The notes beneath the pieces were generated by a model. It was not told the origin of the DNA, searched no databases, and worked only from the letters and a program-made list of their open reading frames with translations. A stretch of DNA of 51,071 bases from the NCBI RefSeq assembly GCF_004339665.1, contig NZ_SMMU01000025.1, positions 1 through 51,071 of the forward strand. Direction: 5' to 3'. Position 1 is the stretch's first letter; the number at the start of each line of letters is the position of its first letter. This stretch comes from Azotobacter chroococcum. Lineage in GTDB: Bacteria; Pseudomonadota; Gammaproteobacteria; Pseudomonadales; Pseudomonadaceae. Shown here in pieces: positions 1-8,221 of the stretch. The position numbers and the translations under genes were made by a program.

Positions 1-458
1 TCGAGGAAGGCGTGCAGGTAGATCTTCTCGGCGCCGCGGCGCACGGCCAGTTCGGCCATGGCGGCGATGTGGTCCTGGTGGCTGTGCACGCCGCCCTCGG
101 AGAGCAGGCCGAGGATGTGCACCGCCTTGCCGCCGTCGACCGCCTGGTCGACGGCGGCGCAGATGGCCGGGTTCTCGAAGAACTCGCCGTCCTGGATGGC
201 CTTGGTGACGCGGGTGAGGTCCTGGTAGAGCACGCGGCCGGCGCCGAGGTTCATGTGGCCGACCTCGGAGTTGCCCATCTGGCCGTCGGGCAGGCCGACG
301 TCCATGCCGGAGCCGGAGATCAGGCCGTGGGGGCGGGTGGCGAGCAGGCGATCGTAGACCGGGGTGCGGGCGGCGTGGATGGCGTTGTGGGCGGGGCTGT
401 CACTGTGACCGAAGCCGTCGAGGATGATGAGTACCAGCGGTTTGGGGGTGGCAGTCAT
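1..458 (-). CDS. gpmI: 2,3-bisphosphoglycerate-independent phosphoglycerate mutase (N-terminal part)
   Basis: This enzyme interconverts 3- and 2-phosphoglycerate in glycolysis and gluconeogenesis, using two metal ions and an active-site serine. The reverse strand reads [20 protein letters not shown] at the start, then [15 protein letters not shown] and [10 protein letters not shown], which are hallmark blocks of the cofactor-independent mutase. The serine in GNSEVGH is the phosphoryl-accepting residue of the family. The ATG at 456-458 fits the family N-terminus. The gene leaves the window at base 1, so only about 152 of some 510 residues are visible. It is divergent from the rhodanese-grxC-secB genes, with about 180 bp between the starts. 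Confidence 0.95.
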   Translation of the reverse strand, partial: MTATPKPLVLIILDGFGHSDSPAHNAIHAARTPVYDRLLATRPHGLISGSGMDVGLPDGQMGNSEVGHMNLGAGRVLYQDLTRVTKAIQDGEFFENPAICAAVDQAVDGGKAVHILGLLSEGGVHSHQDHIAAMAELAVRRGAEKIYLHAFL

Positions 459-637
459 GGTTCCGACTCTGATGATGCGGTGATGTGGGCGCCCGGCAGC
501 CCGGGGCATGCAGGGGGCGACAGTCTACTGCCTCGCAGGGGCAGCGTCATGGCCATTGACTGCGGCGGCGGCGGCGGGTTCAGCCGGCCTGGGGGGCTGT
601 GTATACTGCCGGGATTTTACCGCTCTGGAACTTCCCG

Positions 638-1051
638 ATGGTCCCCAAGCTGATCGAATTCGCTTCCAACCACTACATCCTCGTCGGCCTGCTGGTCGTC
701 CTGCTGGTCCTGCTGCTGGTGACCGAGCTGCGCCGCGGTGGTCGTAGCCTCAGCAGCGGCGAGTTGACCTCGCTGCTCAACGGTGGCCAGGGCATGGTGC
801 TGGATGTGCGCGCCCACAAGGAGTTCTCCGGCGGGCACATCGTCGATGCCCTCAACATTCCCTACGACAAGCTGGCCAGCCGCATGGCCGAGCTGGAAAA
901 GTTCAGGGCCAAGACCCTTATCGTGGTCGATGCCATGGGCCAGCACGCCGGCACCGTTTGTCGCGACCTGCAGAAGGCCGGCTTCAGCGTGGCCAGGCTG
1001 GGCGGCGGCATGGGAACCTGGCGTGGGGACAATCTGCCCGTGGTCAAGTGA
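638..1051 (+). CDS. membrane-anchored rhodanese-like protein (YibN type)
   Basis: This is a 137-residue protein with one N-terminal transmembrane helix (about residues 14-30, rich in LVVLLVLLLV) and a rhodanese fold (about 40-135: VLDVR, GHI, ALNIP and the final GENLP-like GDNLPVV). Canonical rhodaneses carry a catalytic cysteine in the loop after the central strand. Here the loop reads VVDAMGQHAG, with no cysteine at that place, as also in YibN-type proteins, so sulfur transfer by the classical route is unlikely. A single cysteine lies a little later (TVCRDL). The ATG at 638 is chosen over an upstream in-frame start because it precedes the membrane helix directly. It stops 7 bp before grxC and probably shares an operon with grxC and secB. 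A TATACT box at 601-606 is a possible -10. Confidence 0.85.
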   Translation: MVPKLIEFASNHYILVGLLVVLLVLLLVTELRRGGRSLSSGELTSLLNGGQGMVLDVRAHKEFSGGHIVDALNIPYDKLASRMAELEKFRAKTLIVVDAMGQHAGTVCRDLQKAGFSVARLGGGMGTWRGDNLPVVK

Positions 1052-1058
1052 GGGAGCC

Positions 1059-1316
1059 ATGCCACACGTTGTCATTTACACCAGGCGCACCTGCGGCTAC
1101 TGCATTCGCGCCAAGCAGCTGCTGGATAGGAAGGGCGTCGCCTACCAAGAGATCGGCGTCGACGGCAGGCCGGAGCTACATGCGGAAATGATCCGCAAGG
1201 CGGCTGGAGGTACCACGGTGCCGCAAATCTGGATCGGCGATACCCATGTCGGTGGGTGTGACGATCTCCATGCCCTGGAGCGCGCGGGCCGTCTGGACGC
1301 GCTGCTCGGGGATTGA
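1059..1316 (+). CDS. grxC: glutaredoxin 3
   Basis: This is a small cytosolic thiol-disulfide oxidoreductase of 85 residues that uses glutathione to reduce protein disulfides and mixed disulfides. Visible features are the active-site CGYC near residue 12 (the commoner form is CPYC), the cis-proline TVP near residue 53 and the glutathione-binding GGCDDL near 66, all in the expected order and spacing. The length matches GrxC. It lies between the rhodanese gene and secB, the usual order in gammaproteobacteria. The proline-to-glycine change in the active site is the only oddity and occurs in other pseudomonad glutaredoxins. Confidence 0.93.
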   Translation: MPHVVIYTRRTCGYCIRAKQLLDRKGVAYQEIGVDGRPELHAEMIRKAAGGTTVPQIWIGDTHVGGCDDLHALERAGRLDALLGD

Positions 1317-1342
1317 ATCCGCAAATCGAACAAGGCTCTGCC

Positions 1343-1834
1343 ATGACTGAACAAGCTAGCAACGGCGCCGCACAAGACGGCCAGAACGCCCAATTCTCCC
1401 TGCAGCGCATCTACGTGCGCGACCTCTCCTTCGAGGCTCCGAAGGCCCCGGAGATCTTCCGCCAGGACTGGAAGCCGAGCGTCCAGCTGGACCTGAATAC
1501 CAAGCAGAAGCCGCTCAACGGCGGCGACTTCTACGAGGTGGTGCTGACCCTCTCGGTCACCGTGAAGACTGGCGAGGAGGTGGCCTTCATCGCCGAGGTG
1601 CAGCAGGCCGGCATCTTCCTGATCAAGGGCCTGGATGCCGAGGCCATGGCTCATACCCTGGGCGCCTTCTGCCCGAGCCTGCTCTTCCCCTACGCTCGCG
1701 AGGCGCTGGACAACCTGGTCGTGCGCGGCTCCTTCCCGGCCCTGATGCTGGCGCCGGTGAACTTCGACGTGCTCTACGCCCAGGAACTGGCGCGCATGCA
1801 GGCCGAGGGCCAGGCATCGGGCACGGTGCAGTAA
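1343..1834 (+). CDS. secB: protein-export chaperone SecB
   Basis: SecB is a tetrameric cytosolic chaperone that keeps precursor proteins unfolded and hands them to SecA. The 163-residue product carries the conserved blocks [33 protein letters not shown] and [13 protein letters not shown], and ends in the usual polar tail. The ATG at 1343 is chosen because MTEQ is the family N-terminus; an in-frame codon at 1313 overlaps the end of grxC and lacks support. The gene is followed at once by an intrinsic terminator, so it is likely the last gene of the rhodanese-grxC-secB unit. Confidence 0.96.
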   Translation: MTEQASNGAAQDGQNAQFSLQRIYVRDLSFEAPKAPEIFRQDWKPSVQLDLNTKQKPLNGGDFYEVVLTLSVTVKTGEEVAFIAEVQQAGIFLIKGLDAEAMAHTLGAFCPSLLFPYAREALDNLVVRGSFPALMLAPVNFDVLYAQELARMQAEGQASGTVQ

Positions 1835-1854
1835 GGCTGCAGCCCTGCCGAAGA

Positions 1855-1878
1855 AAGCGCCCTGCAGGGCGCTTTTTT
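1855..1878 (+). terminator. intrinsic terminator after secB
   Basis: The palindrome AGCGCCCTGCAGGGCGCT (1856-1873) is followed by a run of T to 1878. Its arms are G+C-rich and it sits about 20 bp after the secB stop. It also lies just beyond the trmL stop on the other strand, so it can separate the two convergent genes. Confidence 0.85.
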
Positions 1879-1886
1879 GTGCGTGC

Positions 1887-2348
1887 TCACTCCATCGCGA
1901 AATCGAGCTGACGCCAGGCCTCGTAGACTGCCACGGCCACCGTGTTCGACAGGTTCAGGCTGCGGCAGTCGGGGCGCATCGGCAGGCGCAGGCGCTGTTC
2001 CGGCGGCAGGCTTTCGCGGATCTCCTGCGGCAGGCCGCGGCTTTCCGGGCCGAACAGGAAGGCATCGCCGCGCCGGTAGCTCACGCTGTGATAGGGCTGC
2101 GATCCCTTGGTGGTGAAGGCGAACAGGCGCGGCTGGCCGAGGCTGTCCAGGCAGGCGGACAGGTCGGCATGGCGCTTGAGGGTGGCGTACTCGTGGTAGT
2201 CCAGCCCGGCGCGGCGCAGGCGCTTGTCGTCCAGCTCGAAACCCAGCGGGTCGATCAGGTGCAGGCTGCAGCCAGTGTTGGCGCAGAGCCTGATGATGTT
2301 GCCGGTGTTCGGCGGGATTTCCGGTTGGAAGAGGATGACGTGAAACAT
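1887..2348 (-). CDS. trmL: tRNA (cytidine(34)-2'-O)-methyltransferase TrmL
   Basis: TrmL is a dimeric SPOUT-class enzyme that 2'-O-methylates the wobble base 34 of two leucine tRNAs with S-adenosylmethionine. The 153-residue product shows the start MFHVILFQPEIPPNTGNIIR, the FGPESRGLP loop near residue 103 and the C-terminal MRPDCRSLNLSNTVAVAVYE that forms the trefoil-knot cofactor pocket. Length and motifs match the YibK/TrmL family. The ATG at 2346-2348 is set by that N-terminus; longer in-frame extensions run into the intergenic region. It converges on secB across a shared terminator. Confidence 0.94.
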   Translation of the reverse strand: MFHVILFQPEIPPNTGNIIRLCANTGCSLHLIDPLGFELDDKRLRRAGLDYHEYATLKRHADLSACLDSLGQPRLFAFTTKGSQPYHSVSYRRGDAFLFGPESRGLPQEIRESLPPEQRLRLPMRPDCRSLNLSNTVAVAVYEAWRQLDFAME

Positions 2349-2639
2349 GCACGGCTCCAGGCGGGGAGGCCGGCATTCTACCCTGCCGCTGCACCCTTGC
2401 CGTACCTGAGGCACCGTCTCTGCCCGCTGGCTGTGCACGCTGCGGCTGGGGTCGGGGGGGCGGTATCGGCGCTGCCGGAGGAGGGCGTCTGACGCCTGCA
2501 GGGCCGGCTGGAGGCATAAAAGAGGGGAGTTCCCGGCCTGCCTGTACCGGGGTCCCCGAAACCTTTGCCAGATTTTATGCATCCTGTGTGCCAGGAATTT
2601 CGGACCTGAGCGACAGGACAGGACCGGTCCGGCAAGGCA

Positions 2640-2657
2640 TGTAGGCAAAGGCTTACA
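2640..2657 (+). promoter_or_regulatory. GacA-type upstream activating sequence
   Basis: TGTAGGCAAAGGCTTACA has two six-base arms around a six-base spacer. It differs from the published GacA box (TGTAAG, six bases, CTTACA) at one position. It lies about 55-75 bp before the probable start of the GGA-rich RNA that follows, the arrangement seen for rsmX/Y/Z genes under GacS/GacA control. GacA binding is inferred from the match and the downstream RNA. Confidence 0.8.
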
Positions 2658-2680
2658 TGGTGTGATGGTGATCACGACTG

Positions 2681-2707
2681 TTTACCCTGCGGGGGGATGC
2701 ATATTCT
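2681..2707 (+). promoter_or_regulatory. possible promoter of the Rsm-type RNA
   Basis: A TTTACC at 2681 and a TATTCT at 2702 could be -35 and -10 elements. Their spacing of 15 is shorter than ideal, as often found in promoters that need an activator. Transcription would begin near 2713. Confidence 0.4.
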
Positions 2708-2712
2708 ATTGC

Positions 2713-3057
2713 TCAAGGACGTCGCGCAGGAAGCGCACCGAAAAACAGGGAAGGCGTCGCAGGCCCCCGCCAGGATGGCAGGTGATAGGGAGGTCGCGCA
2801 GGAGGCGCATCGAACGGCAGGGATGTCGTCGAGAATTCACCGGGAGGGTGAAGCCGCAGGGATGGTTGGCGCAGGATGCGTTGGGGAACTCAGGGATGAT
2901 CGCCAGGATGGCGTTGCTCATGGATGATGTGCGCAGGATGCGCGGCGAAACTCATGGATGGCTCAGGGACGATTCAGGGATGCTCTGCCAGGATGGCGGA
3001 TAGTCACGGATGTCAGAATCAGTCTGCAAGACCCCGCTCTGCGGGGTTTTCTTTTTT
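2713..3057 (+). ncRNA. RsmX/Y/Z (CsrB-like) regulatory RNA
   Basis: No protein is supported here. The strand instead carries about 21 GGA motifs in some 300 nt, many written as a short stem with AGGA or GGGA in the loop: 2724-2736 (GCGC-AGGAA-GCGC), 2769-2779, 2796-2808, 2838-2850, 2870-2880, 2901-2913, 2931-2943 and 2987-2997. Such hairpins are the binding sites of the translational repressor RsmA/CsrA, which these RNAs titrate. A GacA-type box lies upstream and a strong terminator ends the unit. The predicted length of about 345 nt and the motif number are close to enterobacterial CsrB and well above the 110-170 nt, few-site RsmX/Y/Z RNAs usual in Pseudomonas. The 5' end is approximate. Two shorter RNAs in tandem are an alternative, but no inner terminator is visible. 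Confidence 0.82.
3031..3057 (+). terminator. intrinsic terminator of the Rsm-type RNA
   Basis: CCCCGC (3032-3037), a TCT loop and GCGGGG (3041-3046) are followed by TTTTCTTTTTT. This is a textbook intrinsic terminator. Confidence 0.92.
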
Positions 3058-3085
3058 GTGCGCTCCGAAAGGGCGCATCCTGCGT

Positions 3086-3985
3086 TCAGCCGTGGGCCTC
3101 ATGAAGGCCGGGCATCCCTTCCAGCAGCGAGTGCAGCAGATCCAGCATGCCCTGCTGGCGTTGTGCGTCGCGATAGACCAGTCCCATCTTCAGCGGTATG
3201 CGCGGCTCGCTGAGCGGTTTCCACAGCAGGTCCGGGTGGCTGTGCGGCGGGCGCGAGCAGCCCGGCAGCACAGTGGCCAGGGTCGTCTGCGGCAGGCTGT
3301 CGAGAATGCTGTTCATGTTGTTCAGCTCGGCCTGCACCTGCGGACGGCGGCCGAGCATGGCGAGCTGCTCCTGCCAGATCTGCCGCACGCGGAACTCCTC
3401 GCCGAGCAGCAGCATCGGCAGCTCCGCTGCCTGGGCCAGGGAAACCTTCTTGAAGTCCTTCAGCGGATGGTTCTCCGGAATCACCAGCTGCAGCTCGTCC
3501 TCGTACAGCGGCAGGCTGTGCAGCCCGGGCTGGCGCGGCGGCAGGAAGCCGATACCGATATCCAGGGTGCCGGTCAGCAGGCGCCGCTCGATATCGATGC
3601 CGGACAGTTCGTAGAGCTGTACCACCAGATGCGGCTGTGCCTGGCGCAGGCGCTCCAGCAGCGGCGGCACCAGGCTGGTGCTGACCGTCTGCAGCACGCC
3701 GACCGCCAGGCTGCGCGCCGACTGCCCGCGAAAGGCGCGCAAGGCATCGCGGGCGCGCTCCAGGCCATCCAGCAGCGGCACCGCATGGCTGTACAGGGTC
3801 TGTGCGGCCAGGGTCGGCAGCAGGCGCTTGCCGGTGCGTTGAAACAGGTTGACGTCGAGGTCCGTCTCCAGGTGGCGGATCTGCTGCGAGAGCGCCGGCT
3901 GCGACAGGCTCAGCCGCTCTGCGGCGCGCCCGACATGGCCTTCCTCGTACAGCGCCACGAAATAGCGTAGCTGGCGAAAATTCAT
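3086..3985 (-). CDS. LysR-family transcriptional regulator
   Basis: The 299-residue protein starts MNFRQLRYFVALYEEGHVGR and has the winged helix-turn-helix of LysR regulators (about residues 1-60, with AAERLSLSQPALSQQIRHLE as recognition region). A two-lobed periplasmic-binding-like effector domain follows (about 90-290). It resembles the CynR/CysB-like branch, but the effector cannot be read from sequence. It is divergent from the aminotransferase-like gene, with 265 bp between the starts. The AT-rich spacer next to its start contains the dyad TTATCAATAA (3995-4004), a candidate autoregulatory site. Regulation of the neighbour is the usual LysR pattern but is inference here. Confidence 0.88.
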   Translation of the reverse strand: MNFRQLRYFVALYEEGHVGRAAERLSLSQPALSQQIRHLETDLDVNLFQRTGKRLLPTLAAQTLYSHAVPLLDGLERARDALRAFRGQSARSLAVGVLQTVSTSLVPPLLERLRQAQPHLVVQLYELSGIDIERRLLTGTLDIGIGFLPPRQPGLHSLPLYEDELQLVIPENHPLKDFKKVSLAQAAELPMLLLGEEFRVRQIWQEQLAMLGRRPQVQAELNNMNSILDSLPQTTLATVLPGCSRPPHSHPDLLWKPLSEPRIPLKMGLVYRDAQRQQGMLDLLHSLLEGMPGLHEAHG

Positions 3986-4250
3986 AATTTTCTCTTATCA
4001 ATAAATCTGGAAAATCGAAATGGCCCGCGGGGGCTATTCTTCTTAGTCTAGTGCCTGTCGATCATGCTTACAGCGCTCTGGAGGCTGGGCTGAGTAATGT
4101 ACCAGGCGGTAGTGCCAGAGCTGTTCATAGGTAAAGCTGAAGAAATAAATTATGGGTTGATCCGTGCTGCAGCTTGCCGGAGCGCCTGCTCCGAACGCCG
4201 GCGTACGAAGCCGCTGTTCCGGGACGGCTGCCGCCGTGAGGAGTTGTCCG

Positions 4251-5429
4251 GTGCGTGATGCCTTGGCCTGCATGCGGATGATGCGCACCATGGAGCGTCC
4301 GTCGCAGCTGTTCGTGCGCGGCCAGGGTTCGTGGCTGTGGGATATCCAAGGCAATGCCTACCTCGACTTCACCCAGGGGCTGACGGCAAACAGCCTGGGG
4401 CACAGCCCCAGCGTGCTGGTGAGCGCCCTGCGGCGTCAGGCGGAAAGCCTGATCAACCCGGGCGCCGGGTACTACAACCTCGGCATGCTCAAGCTGGCCA
4501 CACGCTTGTGCCAAGCCACCGACAGCGATCAGGCGTACTTCCTGAGCAGCGGTGCCGAGGCCAGAGAGGCGGCAATTCGCTTGGCGCGCAAGTGGGGGTG
4601 GCTGCATCGCGGCGGTGCCGGGCGCATCGTCACTGCGTTCGACAGCCCTGCTGGCGGTACTCGAGGGGCCTTGGCAGCTTCGGGCTGCATGTCCCCGAGG
4701 GACAAGGACGGTACGTCGGGTTTCGCCAGGGTGCCCTTCAACGATCTGGAGGCGCTGGCGGCCGCACTCGACGAGCAGACCGTGGCGGTGATGCTGGAGC
4801 CGCTGCAGGGGGAGGCGGGAGCGATCCCGGCGAGCCTGGAATACCTGCAGGGCGTCACTCGGCTGTGTAACGAGCGGGGCCTGCTGCTGATCCTCGACGA
4901 GGTGCAGACCGGGATCGGACGTTGCGGGGTGCTGCTGGCCGAGGAACTGTATGGCGTGCGTGCCGACATCATCGCGCTCGGTACGGGTTTGGGGGGCGGC
5001 GTGCCGCTGGCGGCCCTGGTGGCCCGTGGCAGTGCCTGCTGCTTCGAGCCGGGCGATCTGGTCGGCAGTTGCCACGGCAATGCGCTGGCGACCGCTGCCG
5101 GTCTGGCGGTGCTCGAGACCGTACTGGAGCCGAGCTTTCTCGAGCACGTTCGCGCAGTCGGCGAGCATCTGCGCAAGGGGCTGGCACAACTGGCCCGCCA
5201 TCATGGCCATGGTCCGCTGCGCGGTCAGGGCCTGTTACTGGGTTTGCCGCTGGTCGGCCTGTCGGCCCCGGCGGTGGTGGAAGCGGCGCTGAAGGAGCGT
5301 CTGCTGATCAATGCGCCGCAGGCGCACTGTCTGCGCTTTTCACCGGCGCTGACGGTCAGTCACGGCAACATCGACGAAATGCTCAAGCGCCTGACGCGTG
5401 CGCTTGGCCGGATCTCCGGCCGAAACTGA
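4251..5429 (+). CDS. class III aminotransferase-like protein lacking the PLP lysine
   Basis: This 392-residue product has the fold-type I layout of acetylornithine/ornithine-type aminotransferases: LDFTQGLTANSLGHS near residue 38, FLSSGAEAREAAIRLARK near 97, VMLEPLQGEAG near 180 and ILDEVQTGIGR near 214. The lysine that forms the Schiff base with pyridoxal phosphate should stand in the GKGLGGGxP motif. Here the motif reads LGTGLGGGVP, with threonine 245 (codon ACG, 4983-4985). The SFHGRT-like cofactor loop is also replaced by DSPAGGTRG (about 131-139). The reading frame is intact, so this may be a non-catalytic relative or a recently decayed gene. The GTG at 4251 is preferred because GAGGAG (4238-4243) precedes it by seven bases; an ATG at 4272 is the alternative. 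The LysR gene is divergent. Confidence 0.82.
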   Translation: MRDALACMRMMRTMERPSQLFVRGQGSWLWDIQGNAYLDFTQGLTANSLGHSPSVLVSALRRQAESLINPGAGYYNLGMLKLATRLCQATDSDQAYFLSSGAEAREAAIRLARKWGWLHRGGAGRIVTAFDSPAGGTRGALAASGCMSPRDKDGTSGFARVPFNDLEALAAALDEQTVAVMLEPLQGEAGAIPASLEYLQGVTRLCNERGLLLILDEVQTGIGRCGVLLAEELYGVRADIIALGTGLGGGVPLAALVARGSACCFEPGDLVGSCHGNALATAAGLAVLETVLEPSFLEHVRAVGEHLRKGLAQLARHHGHGPLRGQGLLLGLPLVGLSAPAVVEAALKERLLINAPQAHCLRFSPALTVSHGNIDEMLKRLTRALGRISGRN

Positions 5430-5454
5430 ATACCGTCTCTTGCGAAGTCGCAGC

Positions 5455-5485
5455 CGCCCCGCCAGGAATGCCGGGGCGTTTTTTT
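5455..5485 (+). terminator. intrinsic terminator after the aminotransferase-like gene
   Basis: CGCCCCG (5455-5461) pairs with CGGGGCG (5472-5478) across a ten-base loop, followed by seven T. It starts about 25 bp after the stop codon. Confidence 0.9.
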
Positions 5486-5555
5486 GCCCGTTTGAAATGT
5501 GGGGCGCTTGCCGTTGCAGCGGAGACGGCTGGAGGGTGAAAACGCGATTGCGAGG

Positions 5556-5589
5556 AAAAAAAGAGGCTGGGCCCGAATGCTGCCCAACC
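5556..5589 (-). terminator. intrinsic terminator on the minus strand
   Basis: Read on the minus strand, GGTTGGGC (5589-5582) pairs with GCCCAGCC (5572-5565) around a nine-base loop and is followed by TCTTTTTTT. It could end the predicted sigma-54 transcript or read-through from the activator gene upstream. Confidence 0.75.
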
Positions 5590-5657
5590 TTCACGCCAAA
5601 CCGTGCTGAACCTTTGCGCTGCCGTTGCTCTGGCCGACTCGCGAGAGCAAGGGATTG
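5556..5657 (-). ncRNA. candidate sigma-54-dependent small RNA
   Basis: A predicted transcript of about 100 nt runs from the sigma-54-like promoter (-12 at 5669-5670) to the minus-strand terminator. Near its 5' end TTGCTCT and AGAGCAA (5650-5625) form a hairpin. No start codon with a ribosome site is visible inside, so it would be non-coding. The alternative is that this is the leader remnant of an operon that has been deleted, leaving operators and promoter behind. No match to a known RNA family is claimed. Confidence 0.4.
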
Positions 5658-5667
5658 TGGAGGCTCC

Positions 5668-5684
5668 AGCGAGATTCGTGCCGG
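5668..5684 (-). promoter_or_regulatory. sigma-54-like promoter pointing into a gene-less interval
   Basis: The minus strand reads CCGGCACGAATCTCGCT, with GG (5682-5681), ten bases, then GC (5670-5669), the invariant -24/-12 geometry. GGCACG matches the consensus fully and the -12 half has TCGC instead of TTGC. Transcription would start near 5657. The sigma-54 activator gene and two dyads lie just upstream on the same strand. Confidence 0.55.
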
Positions 5685-5785
5685 CACAGGGAGGGCGCTC
5701 ATTGGCGATGATTTTCGGCGAGTGACGCCAATTGTGCCGGATAAAGGCAAAGTGCAAGAGCAAATGGCATCCTGCAGGCAGGACA

Positions 5786-5828
5786 TGTCCAGTTTTCTGG
5801 ACGCTTGCGCTGTCCAGTTCTCGGGACA
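5786..5828 (-). promoter_or_regulatory. two tandem operator dyads, candidate enhancer sites
   Basis: TGTCCAG-TTTT-CTGGACG (5786-5803) and TGTCCAG-TTCT-CGGGACA (5811-5828) are two near-identical inverted repeats with centres 25 bp apart. They lie between the activator stop (5839) and the sigma-54-like promoter, roughly 105-145 bp upstream of its -24 element. That is the normal distance for enhancer sites of sigma-54 activators. Binding by the adjacent activator is inference. Confidence 0.55.
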
Positions 5829-5838
5829 AGGGCGCGGT

Positions 5839-7302
<1,464 letters not shown>

Positions 7303-7428
7303 GGGGAAGCTCCTGTGCCGGCTGCCGGGCAAGTATGGCCAGCGCCGGCGGCGGGCGCCAAGGAACCCTGAGGAGCAGGGCAGGTCGATTCAGGAAGGGG
7401 CCCGTCCGGGCATTGACGGAGAACTTCC

Positions 7429-7587
7429 ATGGACCTGCTGCGCATTCTCATCGCCATTCTGCTGCCGCCGCTCGGCGTGTTCCTGCAGGTCGGCTTCGCC
7501 GGCGCCTTCTGGCTGAACATCCTGCTGACCCTGCTCGGCTACCTGCCGGGCATCATCCATGCGGTGTACATCATCGCCAGGCGCTGA
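7429..7587 (+). CDS. YqaE/Pmp3 family small membrane protein
   Basis: This 52-residue hydrophobic peptide has two predicted membrane helices (about residues 4-22 and 26-48). It carries the family signature LLPPLGVFLQVGF followed by LNILLTLLGYLPGIIHAVYII. The length and pattern are those of the UPF0057/Pmp3 proteolipids, linked in other organisms to membrane potential and salt or cold stress. GACGGAGAAC lies before the ATG as a possible ribosome site. It stands alone, divergent from the activator gene and convergent with the lipid-transport operon. Confidence 0.85.
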   Translation: MDLLRILIAILLPPLGVFLQVGFAGAFWLNILLTLLGYLPGIIHAVYIIARR

Positions 7588-7597
7588 GCGGCGCTGC

Positions 7598-8221
7598 TTA
7601 ACGGCCAGCCAGACGCCCGCCCTGGGCCAGCGTCCAGTCCACCAGCTGCCGGCTCAACTGGTCGCCGGCCGCGCCGAAGGCGGCGACCACGCTGTCGAGT
7701 CGTTCGTCCCCGGCGCTCTGGCGCACCTCGAAGCGGCGGCTGGCGAGGACGCGCTGGCTGGTGCTGTGCACCAGATTGACATCGAGGCTGACCCGTACCT
7801 GCGGCTTGCCGCCGACGTATTCGGCGTGAAAGCTGCGCAGGTCGCCGAGCAGCTCCAGGTCGGCATGCAGGTGATTGTCGTCGCTGCTCACCGAGGCCGT
7901 CCGGCCGTCCTCGCGGAAGGCTGCGATCAGCCGGTCGCGCAGCAGGGTCGGGGCGTCGTCGCTCCAGCGTGCGCCCTGGTAGGCGCTGATCCGGTTGCCT
8001 TCCGGCACCACCGCGATGCGCGCGCTGCCGAGCATGCGGTCGGCCTTCGGGGTAGCGATGCGCAGCGCCCGGTCGAGGCGGGAGCTGGCCGGCTGGGCTT
8101 GGAGTGGCGTGCCGGGCAGGCGATAGACGTGGATCGGCTCGGCCTCGGGCAGCACCGAACAGGCACTCAGGCTGGCGAGCAGGAGGAGCAGGGCGGGGAG
8201 GTGGCGGGACCCGAGGCTCAT
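7598..8221 (-). CDS. ABC-type transport auxiliary lipoprotein (PqiC-like)
   Basis: The 207-residue product begins with a lipoprotein signal whose lipobox LSAC sets the acylated cysteine near residue 21. The rest matches the ABC-transporter auxiliary lipoprotein family: IHVYRLPG early, VVPEGNRISAYQGARWSDDAPTLL in the middle and SLDVNLVH later. Proteins of this family are outer-membrane partners of MCE-type lipid carriers. Its ATG overlaps the stop of the MCE gene (ATGA), so it is the last gene of a four-gene operon (permease, ATPase, MCE, lipoprotein), an arrangement also known in P. aeruginosa. Its exact substrate is unknown. Confidence 0.85.
   Translation of the reverse strand: MSLGSRHLPALLLLLASLSACSVLPEAEPIHVYRLPGTPLQAQPASSRLDRALRIATPKADRMLGSARIAVVPEGNRISAYQGARWSDDAPTLLRDRLIAAFREDGRTASVSSDDNHLHADLELLGDLRSFHAEYVGGKPQVRVSLDVNLVHSTSQRVLASRRFEVRQSAGDERLDSVVAAFGAAGDQLSRQLVDWTLAQGGRLAGR

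Noticed and set aside
12-653. 213-residue open frame on the plus strand over gpmI
   Set aside because: It is a shadow of the clear gpmI frame on the other strand, with low-complexity Gly/Ala/Val composition.
2701-3000. The GGA-rich stretch as a CRISPR array or minisatellite
   Set aside because: Units differ in length and sequence, with no constant spacer size; only the GGA hairpin cores recur.
2662-3003. Open frames across the GGA-rich stretch (for example 113 residues on the plus strand)
   Set aside because: Composition follows the repeated GCGCAGGA motif, there is no ribosome site, and the RNA structure explains the sequence better.
3986-4250. A tRNA or riboswitch in the LysR-aminotransferase spacer
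   Set aside because: No cloverleaf or known aptamer pattern could be drawn; only a small TTATCAATAA dyad stands out.
5766-5782. A plus-strand sigma-54-like site (TGGCATCCTGCAGGCA)
   Set aside because: GG and GC are correctly spaced, but the -12 half is poor (AGGC) and it reads into the antisense of the activator gene.
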